From positions 1-20,856 of IMG/VR virus record IMGVR_UViG_3300030012_002384: a stretch of 20,856 bases of DNA, one strand, 5' to 3'. Both the position numbers and the translations under genes were made by a program. The DNA is from a virus. Shown here in pieces: positions 6,620 to 13,349 of this stretch. The number at the start of each line of letters is the position of its first letter. The first letter of the stretch is position 1. The notes below the pieces were generated by a model. It saw only the letters and a program-made list of their open reading frames with translations. It was not told where the DNA came from and did not search any database.

Positions 6620-8673
6620 TATTTCGGTCCTATCCCAACCGGTCTGCCTTGTACTGCTTCAAGCGCTAATTCTTGCTCGTTTAGTTCGAGTTGTGATTTT
6701 TTCAATTCTAAATCTTTGTTTTTGAGTGCTAAGTTTATTGCAGCTTCTTCTTGTTTCAGCTTCAATTCTTGTGCTTTTATCTCGGTTTCAATTTGTAATT
6801 CTTGTGCTTGAAGTTGTAGTTTTTGTAATTCAACTTGTGCTTTTTGAGCTTGTACTTTCTCCTCAACTGTAGGTTGCGGTGGTTGAGGTGGTGGCATCAT
6901 AGCAGGATTTGATATGAATGTATCAGTATTTTTATAACCAGCTTGTGCTATAAACTCACTAACTGCATTGTATATATTCTGTGGTTGCACTAATGTACCC
7001 ATACCACCTTGTTGCACCAAAGTGCTTATAATTTGCATAATACTAGACATTACTTGCATTTTGCTTTGTTGTGAGCCACTTCCTACACCTACACTAACTG
7101 TGCAGTTTAGTTTTTCTTTCCATCTCGATACATCAATCGGTACAAATTTACCATTGAGATAAAACATTTTCTCACGATCCTCGTATCTCTGGACAAGCGA
7201 GTAGATGTTTCTGAATAAATCTTTTACCCCTGTTTCTGCAAAAATACGAGCAATAAGCTCGATTCTTTGTGTTGCTGACTCTGTTGCTGCTGATATCGCC
7301 CCAGAGGTTACATGAGATGTCAATACGTCAGGATTCAGTCCTTGTGTCATTTTAGATACACCTGACCTTTCTTCCCTAATGCCATCTAAGTATCTGACCA
7401 TATCGAAAGCATAAGGTTGTATTTGTGGTGTCGGCAAAGCAGTTACAGCATTTGGACTTCTCATTCTGACAATACCACCCGGTCTTGATGTCAATAAATC
7501 ATCGAGTTCTACTTGCCCTGCTAAAACCGCATACCTTGCATTGTTGGTTAGATACATATTGTCTAACAGGTTTCTCATAATCGTTGATTTGATAAGCTGT
7601 ATATCGCTTACAGTATCAGCAATACTCATGCCATAAAACTTATGTGGTATCGGTATTGGGCAGATAGCTGAGAAAGGAATCATGTCTATCTCGATATTGT
7701 CCAATATATAACTACCACCTTTGGTAATCTTTCTAAGTTCGGCAATCCCATCGCCATCGAAGTCGAGTCTTATGTAACACTCGTCAATCCAAACCTTTTT
7801 GTTCGGTCCTTCACCTTCTGATGGTGGTACTGAATCATCATCGTAGCTAAACCTTGCTAGTCTTTCCTCGTTCAATTCAGCTTCGGAACTCATGTAGCTT
7901 GGTATATCTTCGATTACTTTAGGATCGTAACCTTCTTGTATTAGCTCACTTACAGTCTTTTTTACTCTATGGCATACAAACTGAGCATCGTGTAGATCAA
8001 CCGCCCTTCTCGACACCAAAAACTCCTCTGGTGGTACAGCTAAGACTCTTACTTGTCCGCTTGTTGTAGTTCTTTGTACTTTTACATCGTGGCTTTTGAT
8101 TTCAGGGCTAATCATTATGCCATTTTCATCTGACTGTGCTTTTTGTATTAGTGTTTCAGTATGTTCTAATACTTCAAGATCATCATTGGCGAGTATGGCT
8201 TGATACTCGATTTCAGTCAGATTTGTGTAATCTTCTTTGGTAACTTCTGTTTTTTCTTCCCAATAATGCTTGATTATGCCTGTTTTGCTGATAAGTGCGT
8301 CTTTGAAAGCATCATACAGCACCTTAAAGCCATTATTTTGGCGCATAAAGACATAATTGACGTAATCGGTGGCTTGTCTAGCCATCTCGACATCCTCTGG
8401 TCCTTGTGGCTCAAATTCAGCGATGTTGTTGTGTGTAGTAAATATGCGCATAAGCGATGGCATAATATACTCAATCGTATCTCTTACATCGGTGGTAACA
8501 ATCTCTGATCTGCCATCAATCTCATTGCCAAACTTCTCACCAAGATAATATTTCATGGCATCTTCTCTTTGATTTGAGAGTTCGCTGTTAGCATATCCTG
8601 TAGCTGATTGAATTTCTGTGCCTAAATGCGCAACTAATTCGCTTTCAGTCATTATTCTTGGTTTTTTTGCCAT
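6619..8673 (-). CDS. portal protein
   Basis: 684 residues, the size of podovirus/SU10-type portals. The N-terminal half shows portal features: DAMKYYLGEKFGNEIDGRSE, IVTTDVRDTIEYIMPSLMRI, then the acidic insert, VLAVPPEEFLVSRRAVDLHD, a long central helix with KSTIMRNLLDNMYLTNNARY, RPGGIVRMRSPNAVTALPTP and the clip/stem region around MTQGLNPDVLTSHVTSGAIS. The last 80 residues form a Gln/Glu/Lys-rich coiled coil, a barrel-like C-terminal extension. It is the dodecameric ring through which DNA is packaged. AAAAAAGG precedes the ATG, and the gene lies two small genes downstream of the large terminase. Confidence 0.85.
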   Translation of the reverse strand: MAKKPRIMTESELVAHLGTEIQSATGYANSELSNQREDAMKYYLGEKFGNEIDGRSEIVTTDVRDTIEYIMPSLMRIFTTHNNIAEFEPQGPEDVEMARQATDYVNYVFMRQNNGFKVLYDAFKDALISKTGIIKHYWEEKTEVTKEDYTNLTEIEYQAILANDDLEVLEHTETLIQKAQSDENGIMISPEIKSHDVKVQRTTTSGQVRVLAVPPEEFLVSRRAVDLHDAQFVCHRVKKTVSELIQEGYDPKVIEDIPSYMSSEAELNEERLARFSYDDDSVPPSEGEGPNKKVWIDECYIRLDFDGDGIAELRKITKGGSYILDNIEIDMIPFSAICPIPIPHKFYGMSIADTVSDIQLIKSTIMRNLLDNMYLTNNARYAVLAGQVELDDLLTSRPGGIVRMRSPNAVTALPTPQIQPYAFDMVRYLDGIREERSGVSKMTQGLNPDVLTSHVTSGAISAATESATQRIELIARIFAETGVKDLFRNIYSLVQRYEDREKMFYLNGKFVPIDVSRWKEKLNCTVSVGVGSGSQQSKMQVMSSIMQIISTLVQQGGMGTLVQPQNIYNAVSEFIAQAGYKNTDTFISNPAMMPPPQPPQPTVEEKVQAQKAQVELQKLQLQAQELQIETEIKAQELKLKQEEAAINLALKNKDLELKKSQLELNEQELALEAVQGRPVGIGPK

Positions 8674-8779
8674 TTTTTGCCTTTTTTGATTGTAATTCTT
8701 GTTCTAGCTTGTCAATTCTTTCTTCTAACTCTTTAAGTTTATGTGCAACAAGCGATGGTGATGTGATAAGTTCTGCCAT
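8645..8779 (-). CDS. 44-residue coiled-coil protein upstream of portal
   Basis: ATG at 8779, TGA at 8645-8647, overlapping the portal start by 29 bases. The sequence contains ITSPSLVAHKLKELEERIDK then LEQELQSKKAKNGKKTKNND, a short leucine-heptad coiled coil with a Lys-rich tail. The SD is weak (AAAAAAGATA). Small coiled-coil peptides just upstream of portal are common in marine phages; function unknown. Confidence 0.6.
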   Translation of the reverse strand: MAELITSPSLVAHKLKELEERIDKLEQELQSKKAKNGKKTKNND

Positions 8780-8795
8780 TATCTTTTTTCTATAT

Positions 8796-9047
8796 TTATC
8801 TTCTAAATTTATTTGGTTTGAGCAAATCTTTTCTTCTTTCTGAGTTCATGCCACGAATCGGTTGTCCACCCATAGTATTTATTGTATTCATCAGCTTTAT
8901 CAATTCTTCTTCAGAAATAGCTCCTTTAATGTATTTCATGCTTGGTGACATATCCATTAAAAATTGTCTTTCACCCTCAGATATAGCACCTTTGAATTTT
9001 CTCAATTCATTTTGCATTGTGCCTTTTTGTTTTTTCATGTCTGCCAT
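8796..9047 (-). CDS. hypothetical protein with internal repeat
   Basis: 83 residues with a strong ribosome-binding site (AGGAGATAAAA before ATG). A short internal repeat is visible: FKGAISEGERQFLMDMSPSM at residues 18-37 and IKGAISEEELIKLMNTINTM at 40-59, suggesting two helical hairpins. The C-terminus is basic (RRKDLLKPNKFRR). It sits between terminase and portal genes, so a packaging accessory is conceivable. No family recognised. Confidence 0.65.
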   Translation of the reverse strand: MADMKKQKGTMQNELRKFKGAISEGERQFLMDMSPSMKYIKGAISEEELIKLMNTINTMGGQPIRGMNSERRKDLLKPNKFRR

Positions 9048-9056
9048 TTTTATCTC

Positions 9057-10478
9057 CTAAACTATTGCTACTTTTGGTCCTAAACGACCTTTTTTGTTCC
9101 ATTTTGATGTTTCTGTGGTCGAATGTCTTAGACTCATCACCCCATATCTGGTCGCTGACATCAAATCGTCTTTGAGTTTGACAATTTTGCCATCTTTTCG
9201 GTGATAGAGTCTGTATTCATCAAACCAATCGTATAATGTGTTAAATACTTTGAATCTTCCTTGCTCCATACGAGTAAGCATTTCCATAATTCCTGCTTCA
9301 ACACTATTGCCACCCTTTTTCTCACCTAATGCTGGGGGATTTTCAAAGTGAAAGGGTAGCATATTTACATTTGCTTGGCGGTATTGTTCCGCCAGAGTAA
9401 TTCCTGATCCTTTATCATGCTGGTAGCCATCGTGAGGAAAAGCTATTGGAATGTAATGACTACCTTGTCTTTCGTTGATGTGTGTTGCATGATAATCCGG
9501 TGTCTGTTTAGACATTTTGTAACAATCATAGATATATACAATGTCCTCATCACGATCCCAAGCAACCCATACGACTGCGGTTGGATGGTCGTAACCAAAA
9601 TCAAGACCTGCGATTCGTGCAAAGTGGGTTGGTATTGCGAAAGGTTCACAGGTCAAGCTGTCCTCTGCGACAGGAAATACAAGTCCACTACCAATCATCG
9701 GAATACCTTTGGATCGCATATCCCTTTCATGTGGTGGCAGAGCAGCTAAAATCTGTTGTTTCATATCCTGAGTTAAATGTTCAGCATCTTCCCAACCAGC
9801 AGTTACCAAACCTTGTCCCGGTCTTAAATCGTTAGTAAAGTTTTGCACAACCTCTGTCATGCCTGATTCTGGGGTAAAAGTTAGGTAAACCGCCCCATTT
9901 TTATCTAAAGTCCTCGTTATACATTGAGAGTAGATATCCTGTGGTGGTTCTTCGTCTAGCCAGATCAAATCCAAACTCTCACCCATAAACTTCTCAGCGC
10001 CCATCTCGTATGCTTTGAAGGCAACCCTAGACCACCCACCTGTTTTGTGTTTTACAAGAACTGAGGAATGTGCGTTTGGCACTCCGGGTTTTCTTGTCGT
10101 TTCACCAATGAGATGTTTGGGGATCGAACCTTGCCCTTTATCTCTTGGGTTGTCAGGTTGCCCAAATAATTCTTTTTGACAGATATCTCTAGTGGTTTCA
10201 TTACTCGCACCACATACCCATGCCCTAATGGGTTTATCGTATCTTCTACCTTCCCACCAATCCGGGTATTCACCGGTTAAATGAATAGCAATCTCCATAG
10301 CCCCCACATAAGACTTCCCAACCCTATTCGCTGCCATCAATAGTCTTTGATTAGCTTCCGCACCTAGATCGTGGAAGTTCTTTTGAAATTTATAGGGTTT
10401 GTAATATTTGAGCTTGTTTTCGACTTGCCTTTGTTTGAGGGTTTTAAGGATTTCCTCAACCTTTTTGTTGTCGTCCAT
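9057..10478 (-). CDS. terminase large subunit
   Basis: 473 residues from the ATG at 10478 (AAGGA about 16 bases upstream). A TTG at 10535 would add 19 residues but has no ribosome-binding site. ATPase domain: Walker A AANRVGKS (about 49-56) and Walker B DLIWLDEE (about 170-177), followed by the coupling-type segment VYLTFTPESG. Nuclease domain of RNase H fold: IAGLDFGYDHPTAVVWVAWD with the first catalytic Asp near 293, followed later by YIPIAFPHDG and KLKDDLMSATRYG. It translocates DNA into the prohead through portal and cuts the concatemer. Its usual partner, a small subunit, is not adjacent but about 9 kb away (19244-19741). Confidence 0.9.
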   Translation of the reverse strand: MDDNKKVEEILKTLKQRQVENKLKYYKPYKFQKNFHDLGAEANQRLLMAANRVGKSYVGAMEIAIHLTGEYPDWWEGRRYDKPIRAWVCGASNETTRDICQKELFGQPDNPRDKGQGSIPKHLIGETTRKPGVPNAHSSVLVKHKTGGWSRVAFKAYEMGAEKFMGESLDLIWLDEEPPQDIYSQCITRTLDKNGAVYLTFTPESGMTEVVQNFTNDLRPGQGLVTAGWEDAEHLTQDMKQQILAALPPHERDMRSKGIPMIGSGLVFPVAEDSLTCEPFAIPTHFARIAGLDFGYDHPTAVVWVAWDRDEDIVYIYDCYKMSKQTPDYHATHINERQGSHYIPIAFPHDGYQHDKGSGITLAEQYRQANVNMLPFHFENPPALGEKKGGNSVEAGIMEMLTRMEQGRFKVFNTLYDWFDEYRLYHRKDGKIVKLKDDLMSATRYGVMSLRHSTTETSKWNKKGRLGPKVAIV

Positions 10479-10542
10479 ATTCAGGGCATAGTTGTCCTTA
10501 GTTTCGATTATAGTTTTTTTAATTATTGTTTGCAATAGCCCA

Positions 10543-10571
10543 CATATAAATTGGTTTAGTGTTAAGGTAAA
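10543..10571 (-). promoter_or_regulatory. candidate leftward promoter for terminase/late genes
   Basis: On the minus strand TTTACC (plus 10566-10571) and TATATG (plus 10543-10548) are separated by 17 bases. Each matches sigma70 consensus at four of six positions. A TTAAGGTA element (10562-10569, plus strand) overlaps the -35, so a factor bound there could control it. Weak evidence. Confidence 0.3.
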
Positions 10572-10590
10572 AGCAATATTTCCGATGAGA

Positions 10591-10612
10591 ATAGGGATAA
10601 GACTATTCCTAT
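10591..10612. other. hairpin upstream of terminase gene
   Basis: ATAGGGATA (10591-10599), loop AGAC, TATTCCTAT (10604-10612): nine pairs with one G-T. There is no T run after it in either direction, so a leader structure or protein site is more likely than a terminator. Confidence 0.45.
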
Positions 10613-10722
10613 ATTCATATCTGACTCAGGGGGTTGCCTACCTGACCTGTTCATGCTCTGGTTCTACGATCTGGTTTGCTAGTACCAAACATAGTCTTTG
10701 CTCAACCCTAGTTTACCATACT

Positions 10723-10785
10723 GTGTTATTAAGGTAAAGAAATATAATTGCAATTAAGGTAATTATTTATCTTGTAGTTAAGGTA
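10723..10785 (+). repeat. three tandem TTAAGGTA elements
   Basis: Three related 14-mers end at 10736, 10761 and 10785: GTGTTATTAAGGTA, TTGCAATTAAGGTA and TTGTAGTTAAGGTA. The cores start at 10729, 10754 and 10778, spaced 25 and 24 bp, so all face nearly the same side of the helix after a bit over two turns. This iteron-like or operator-like array leads into a promoter at its right end. Confidence 0.75.
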
Positions 10786-10800
10786 TTGACATGTTACAAT
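10768..10800 (+). promoter_or_regulatory. rightward promoter with TTAAGGTA element
   Basis: TATCTTGTAGTTAAGGTA is followed nine bases later by TACAAT (10795-10800). Read as a sigma70 promoter, TTGTAG (10772-10777) is 17 bases from TACAAT. No gene begins for about 440 bases, so it would make a long leader or a non-coding RNA. Confidence 0.5.
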
Positions 10801-10824
10801 TAGGTGAGGGAGAAATTATATTTG

Positions 10825-10838
10825 GTCTAGCGCTAGAC
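10825..10838. promoter_or_regulatory. 14-bp perfect palindrome, operator candidate
   Basis: GTCTAGCGCTAGAC is its own reverse complement. It lies just downstream of the -10 at 10795-10800, where a dimeric repressor would block transcription. Confidence 0.45.
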
Positions 10839-10869
10839 TAGATGAGATCTAAAGATATTCCGGGCTAAT

Positions 10870-10881
10870 TAGAAATTTCTA
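10870..10881. promoter_or_regulatory. 12-bp perfect palindrome, operator candidate
   Basis: TAGAAATTTCTA is self-complementary and its right half overlaps the -10 of the possible leftward promoter at 10876-10903. Its centre is 44 bp from that of the 10825-10838 palindrome. Confidence 0.4.
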
Positions 10882-10903
10882 GCAGAAAAAGAGTGTGTGT
10901 CAA
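10876..10903 (-). promoter_or_regulatory. candidate leftward promoter
   Basis: On the minus strand TTGACA (plus 10898-10903) matches the -35 consensus fully. TAGAAA (plus 10876-10881) lies 16 bases away and matches the -10 at four of six. It would transcribe toward the terminase and head genes. Confidence 0.35.
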
Positions 10904-11132
10904 TTATAGTCTTTTTACCTGAACAACATAAAATATTATCACTAACTTGGCTAAAGAAGAACGAATCATAATGCCTTTTAAAATCTAGTTACTCTAATCT
11001 AGTATCTCTTATATCTCTATGTGTAGAATATCAATGAATTAGCCCCTTTTCGGCGATTCTGATGGCTATTACCGGGCATTATTTTTTATTGGACATGACA
11101 AACCATGAGCTGTTGTGATCTGGGTAATTATT

Positions 11133-11169
11133 TTGTTATTAAGGTACGATATATCTTGTAATTAAGGTA
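11133..11169 (+). repeat. two tandem TTAAGGTA elements
   Basis: TTGTTATTAAGGTA (11133-11146) and TTGTAATTAAGGTA (11156-11169), 23 bp apart. The second is the -35 part of the promoter that follows. The first has no -10 at a proper distance and is likely an extra binding site. Confidence 0.75.
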
Positions 11170-11183
11170 CAATATCGTATAAT
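11152..11183 (+). promoter_or_regulatory. rightward promoter for the 11246 operon
   Basis: TATCTTGTAATTAAGGTA (11152-11169) is followed eight bases later by a perfect TATAAT (11178-11183). TTGTAA to TATAAT spacing is 16 bases. It lies about 60 bases before the ATG at 11246. The same 18 bases recur exactly at 18544-18561 before another gene. Confidence 0.7.
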
Positions 11184-11245
11184 ACTTACATAAGGAAATA
11201 ATTAATTGGATGTAGGATCATCCGGGAAAAACAAAGGAGTCAATT

Positions 11246-11443
11246 ATGGCAGAAAATAAATACGAAAAATTAGTTGAAACAATAATTGGTGGCGACCACT
11301 TAGACATAGACACATTGATTGAATTGATGCTTAAAAGTGATTGGACTGCTGATGATGTAGCTAATGAACTTGGCGAAGATTTCTATATCGAAACAAGAAT
11401 TGCCCAGATTTCAGAGAACAAGCACAAGAGGACAAATAAATGA
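11246..11443 (+). CDS. small acidic hypothetical protein
   Basis: 65 residues with a strong ribosome-binding site (AAAGGAGTCAATT before ATG). Helical and acidic: KLVETIIGGDHLDIDTLIEL, then MLKSDWTADDVANELGEDFY and a basic tail. First gene of a short rightward operon directly behind the TTAAGGTA promoter, a position where phages often keep early regulators or host-takeover proteins. No DNA-binding motif is clear. Function unknown. Confidence 0.65.
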   Translation: MAENKYEKLVETIIGGDHLDIDTLIELMLKSDWTADDVANELGEDFYIETRIAQISENKHKRTNK

Positions 11444-11670
11444 GTAGAAAAATCATAAGAGTTTACAAAGACTATGAGGTCGAGATAGATGATGCTGAAC
11501 TTAAAAGATGGAAAGATAGCATGGTTAAACATCCTGAAAACGGATTCACAATAGATGACTTTTATTCGGGAATTATTACCAGTGCTTTACTTAAAGAACA
11601 TGATGACTATGTAGAAGATAGTAGAAATTATCGACCACATAAATATGAAATAATTAATGAGGAGAAATAA
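11440..11670 (+). CDS. hypothetical early protein
   Basis: 76 residues, ATG overlapping the preceding stop (ATGA), so coupled to the gene before it. It begins MSRKIIRVYKDYEVEIDDAE and has charged, mixed alpha/beta composition with FTIDDFYSGIITSALLKEHD in the middle. No family recognised. Candidate early regulatory or anti-host protein by position only. Confidence 0.65.
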   Translation: MSRKIIRVYKDYEVEIDDAELKRWKDSMVKHPENGFTIDDFYSGIITSALLKEHDDYVEDSRNYRPHKYEIINEEK

Positions 11671-11671
11671 A

Positions 11672-11740
11672 ATGGCAAAAAACAAAGACTATAGAGAGAG
11701 TCATAGCAATATGGCTCTTTTTTTTACCATGAATAAATGA
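11672..11740 (+). CDS. possible 22-residue peptide spanning the terminator
   Basis: An ATG at 11672 follows a very good ribosome-binding site (GAGGAG, 7 bases away) immediately after the previous stop. The frame reads MAKNKDYRESHSNMALFFTM then NK and stop. The intrinsic terminator lies inside it, so most transcripts would end before the stop codon. It may be a real peptide, an attenuation leader, or a gene start decapitated by the terminator. Confidence 0.3.
   Translation: MAKNKDYRESHSNMALFFTMNK
11697..11725 (+). terminator. intrinsic terminator of the 11246 operon
   Basis: AGAGTCATA (11697-11705), GCAA tetraloop, TATGGCTCT (11710-11718), nine pairs with one G-T, followed directly by a run of eight T (11718-11725). 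No T run follows on the minus strand, so leftward transcription may read through. Confidence 0.85.
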
Positions 11741-11933
11741 CACCACTTGCCAATATTATCGTGCCAACTGCATTAATCAATATGATTGAATAGTCTTTCC
11801 AAAGCACACCAACCCATAACCACCCTAATACACCTATAAGTTGGATATATAAGTTCAATGGGTAGATATTGAGTGCAGTTAGGCACAATCCACTTGATAA
11901 TATAATTGAGCTAGTCCACTTTAGTATGTTCAT
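11724..11933 (-). CDS. small membrane protein, three hydrophobic segments
   Basis: 69 residues, almost entirely hydrophobic: ILKWTSSIILSSGLCLTALN, then LYIQLIGVLGWLWVGVLWKD and SIILINAVGTIILASGVIYS, consistent with three transmembrane helices joined by short loops such as YPLN and WKDY. I recall similar small inner-membrane proteins in marine phages and bacteria without known function. It overlaps the end of the methyltransferase gene by 23 bases, so it is the last gene of the leftward modification operon. Role unknown; superinfection or lysis functions are possible. Confidence 0.65.
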   Translation of the reverse strand: MNILKWTSSIILSSGLCLTALNIYPLNLYIQLIGVLGWLWVGVLWKDYSIILINAVGTIILASGVIYSW

Positions 11934-12720
11934 CTTCTGCTTCTAATATCGCAAGTCCAATTTGATAAGCAATCTGTGGCACAATCGCATTACCTAGTCC
12001 TTTAAGTCTGTCCACCCTATCGGAAACCCCATGAGCCACTCTACCCACATTGGGTTCAGATGACCACCACGAGGTTTGTCTGTGTATGCCGCTTCTGTTT
12101 CCCACATTTCTTGTGGTTTCGGATAAACCACTTGCTCTCTGAGAGTCGAGTGTTCTGTTCTGCCCTTGCGATTCTTGTCGTATTGTTTCTTTAATGCTTT
12201 TTCGCTTCTTGGTGGCAGAGAATCCATTGAGTTTGGAGTATGCCACAATCCAGACTCTATATCTTTGATGGGGAGCATTAACTGCTGAAGCTGGAATAAT
12301 AAACGATTGGACTTCGTAACCTTCGTTTTCCAAGTCAGTACACACTTGTTCGAATACCATGCCGTCTTGGATTGAAGTAAGATTCCTGACATTTTCGCCA
12401 ATAACCCATCTTGGTTTCGATGCTTTGATAACTCGTAACATTTCTGACCAGAGGTGGCGATCATCTTCTGTACCCTTTCTTTTACCTGCAACGCTGAAAG
12501 GTTGGCATGGGAATCCCCCACACACAAGCCCAATTCCATTTGATCTTTTCGGTTCATAATTTTTAATATCTCCTGTAATTGGTACATTCGGAAAGTTTTT
12601 TGCCAAAACCTTTTGACACCATTCGTTATTTTCTACAAATTGAACTGTTTCAAATCCACCTGTACTCTCTAATCCTAAACTAAATCCACCTATGCCGCTA
12701 AATAAATCAATGACTTTCAC
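11911..12720 (-). CDS. DNA cytosine-C5 methyltransferase
   Basis: 269 residues with the C5-methylase motifs in order: I DLFSGIGGFSLG (about 5-16), IV GGFPCQPFS with the catalytic Cys near 72, VI GENVR (108-112), VIII QRYRVWIVA (152-160), IX RVAHGVSDRVDRLKGLGN (227-244) and X GNAIVPQIA (243-251). It transfers methyl groups from SAM to cytosine C5 in DNA, probably shielding phage DNA from host restriction. The target-recognition region (about 161-225) is short and low in recognisable structure, and a second reading frame with its own conserved look runs through it. It overlaps the preceding methylase gene by 14 bases. Confidence 0.9.
   Translation of the reverse strand: MKVIDLFSGIGGFSLGLESTGGFETVQFVENNEWCQKVLAKNFPNVPITGDIKNYEPKRSNGIGLVCGGFPCQPFSVAGKRKGTEDDRHLWSEMLRVIKASKPRWVIGENVRNLTSIQDGMVFEQVCTDLENEGYEVQSFIIPASAVNAPHQRYRVWIVAYSKLNGFSATKKRKSIKETIRQESQGQNRTLDSQRASGLSETTRNVGNRSGIHRQTSWWSSEPNVGRVAHGVSDRVDRLKGLGNAIVPQIAYQIGLAILEAEDEHTKVD
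11994..12464 (-). CDS. nested +1-frame gene inside the methyltransferase
   Basis: Entirely inside the C5-methylase gene, one base forward in frame. The start chosen is the ATG at 12464, with AAAGGG eight bases upstream; the frame stays open back to 12587. The 156-residue product contains LTWKTKVTKSNRLLFQLQQL, then ESGLWHTPNSMDSLPPRSEK, RKGRTEHSTLREQV and the C-terminal LNPMWVEWLMGFPIGWTDLK. These pieces match, from memory, a conserved C-terminal or companion module of phage cytosine methylases; random out-of-frame translation would not be expected to look like this. It may be a separate protein or be joined to the methylase by a frameshift. Role inferred only: methylation partner. Confidence 0.6.
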   Translation of the reverse strand: MIATSGQKCYELSKHRNQDGLLAKMSGILLQSKTAWYSNKCVLTWKTKVTKSNRLLFQLQQLMLPIKDIESGLWHTPNSMDSLPPRSEKALKKQYDKNRKGRTEHSTLREQVVYPKPQEMWETEAAYTDKPRGGHLNPMWVEWLMGFPIGWTDLKD

Positions 12721-13330
12721 TATAATTCAATATCTCCTTGATAAGCAAAGGTGGAACTGCACCTTTTGCTGCTCCTTTAACACCTTGCAACCCTGTAGTC
12801 GCACCTCTCGGAGCTAGTTCGTGGCAAGACATTCCGGCTTTACAACTTTTAGCGACCATTTGCCAATTAGGATTGTTCGACCAGATATCAGTTGGTTTCA
12901 TATATTTAAATCCATATTGGCAATATGTTACTGTAGTGTATGGATAAGGTATAAGGTTCATTTTTCTTAACATGGCTCTAGGATTTTCGATGTAAAAGTA
13001 TTTAGGATTTAGTTCTTGTATGACTTTGACTGTTTTTTTAACAATTTCCATCGCATGATAAGTTTCTTCATTTTTAGGTGTGAATGGTCCATTTTTTTTA
13101 CCTTCCCAATTACGACCAAGAGCAGCTACACTAAATTTCTGACAAGGTGGACTCGCCCATATAATATCAGGCTTGTAATCTCCTAAAATAGATACATCAA
13201 AATCCATGATGTCCATTGTAAAATCAGCATTAAACTGATTTTCATTATCTAATGTTTTAGTTTCATAACCAAACTCTTTAGCTACTTTACTAAAACTTTT
13301 TGTGCCACAAAATAATTCTAATGTTTTCAT
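12707..13330 (-). CDS. second C5-methyltransferase-like protein
   Basis: 207 residues. Motif I is LELFCGTKSFSKVA (4-17), motif IV ASPPCQKFSVA with Cys near 63, motif VI IENPRAML (114-121; ENP instead of the usual ENV), and a motif X-like GAAKGAVPPLLIKEIL at the end. There is no obvious QxRxR motif VIII or recognition domain, so it is a compact variant that I recall from phages as 'DNA cytosine methyltransferase'. It overlaps the next methylase by 14 bases. It might methylate alone, pair with its neighbour, or have altered chemistry. AGGT lies five bases before the ATG. Confidence 0.75.
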   Translation of the reverse strand: MKTLELFCGTKSFSKVAKEFGYETKTLDNENQFNADFTMDIMDFDVSILGDYKPDIIWASPPCQKFSVAALGRNWEGKKNGPFTPKNEETYHAMEIVKKTVKVIQELNPKYFYIENPRAMLRKMNLIPYPYTTVTYCQYGFKYMKPTDIWSNNPNWQMVAKSCKAGMSCHELAPRGATTGLQGVKGAAKGAVPPLLIKEILNYSESH

Positions 13331-13349
13331 CTATTACCTATTTTAGATA
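13325..13349. repeat. 25-bp direct repeat, copy 1 (flanks PP-loop gene)
   Basis: Begins TTTCATCTATTACC and ends TATTTTAGATA; matches 14135-14159 at 23 of 25 positions. The offset between copies is 810 bp. Each copy contains a ribosome-binding site and start codon of the gene downstream on the minus strand. Confidence 0.8.

Larger units (their letters stand above)
10479..11245. promoter_or_regulatory. non-coding control region between divergent operons
   Basis: No convincing gene lies in these roughly 770 bases. The stretch contains six of the seven TTAAGGTA elements seen in the window, candidate promoters pointing both ways, a 14-bp and a 12-bp perfect palindrome, a 9-bp-stem hairpin at 10591-10612, and a relatively GC-rich block (10620-10710). 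Leftward late genes start on one side and a rightward small operon on the other, so this is the likely main transcription switch region. Confidence 0.7.

Noticed and set aside
8200-8508. 102-residue plus frame inside portal
   Set aside because: Shadow of the portal gene with no SD and no recognisable sequence.
10620-10710. GC-richer block with GGTTCTA, possible tRNA
   Set aside because: Neither strand folds into a cloverleaf: no proper T-stem, D-arm or acceptor pairing; only a 5-bp stem GTTTG/CAAAC was found.
10492-10737. 81-residue plus-strand frame at the terminase 5' end
   Set aside because: No ribosome-binding site, no family-like sequence, covers repeat elements and hairpin; likely chance.
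10842-10868. Tiny plus frame MRSKDIPG in the control region
   Set aside because: Eight residues without a good SD; resemblance to the MRSKGIP stretch of the terminase is probably coincidence.
11105-11161. 18-residue plus frame through the repeat pair
   Set aside because: No SD and it overlaps promoter elements.
12464-12587. Upstream extension of the nested methylase-overlap frame
   Set aside because: The 41 residues before the ATG at 12464 show no family-like pattern, and the methylase frame there holds the catalytic motif IV, so I start the nested gene at 12464.
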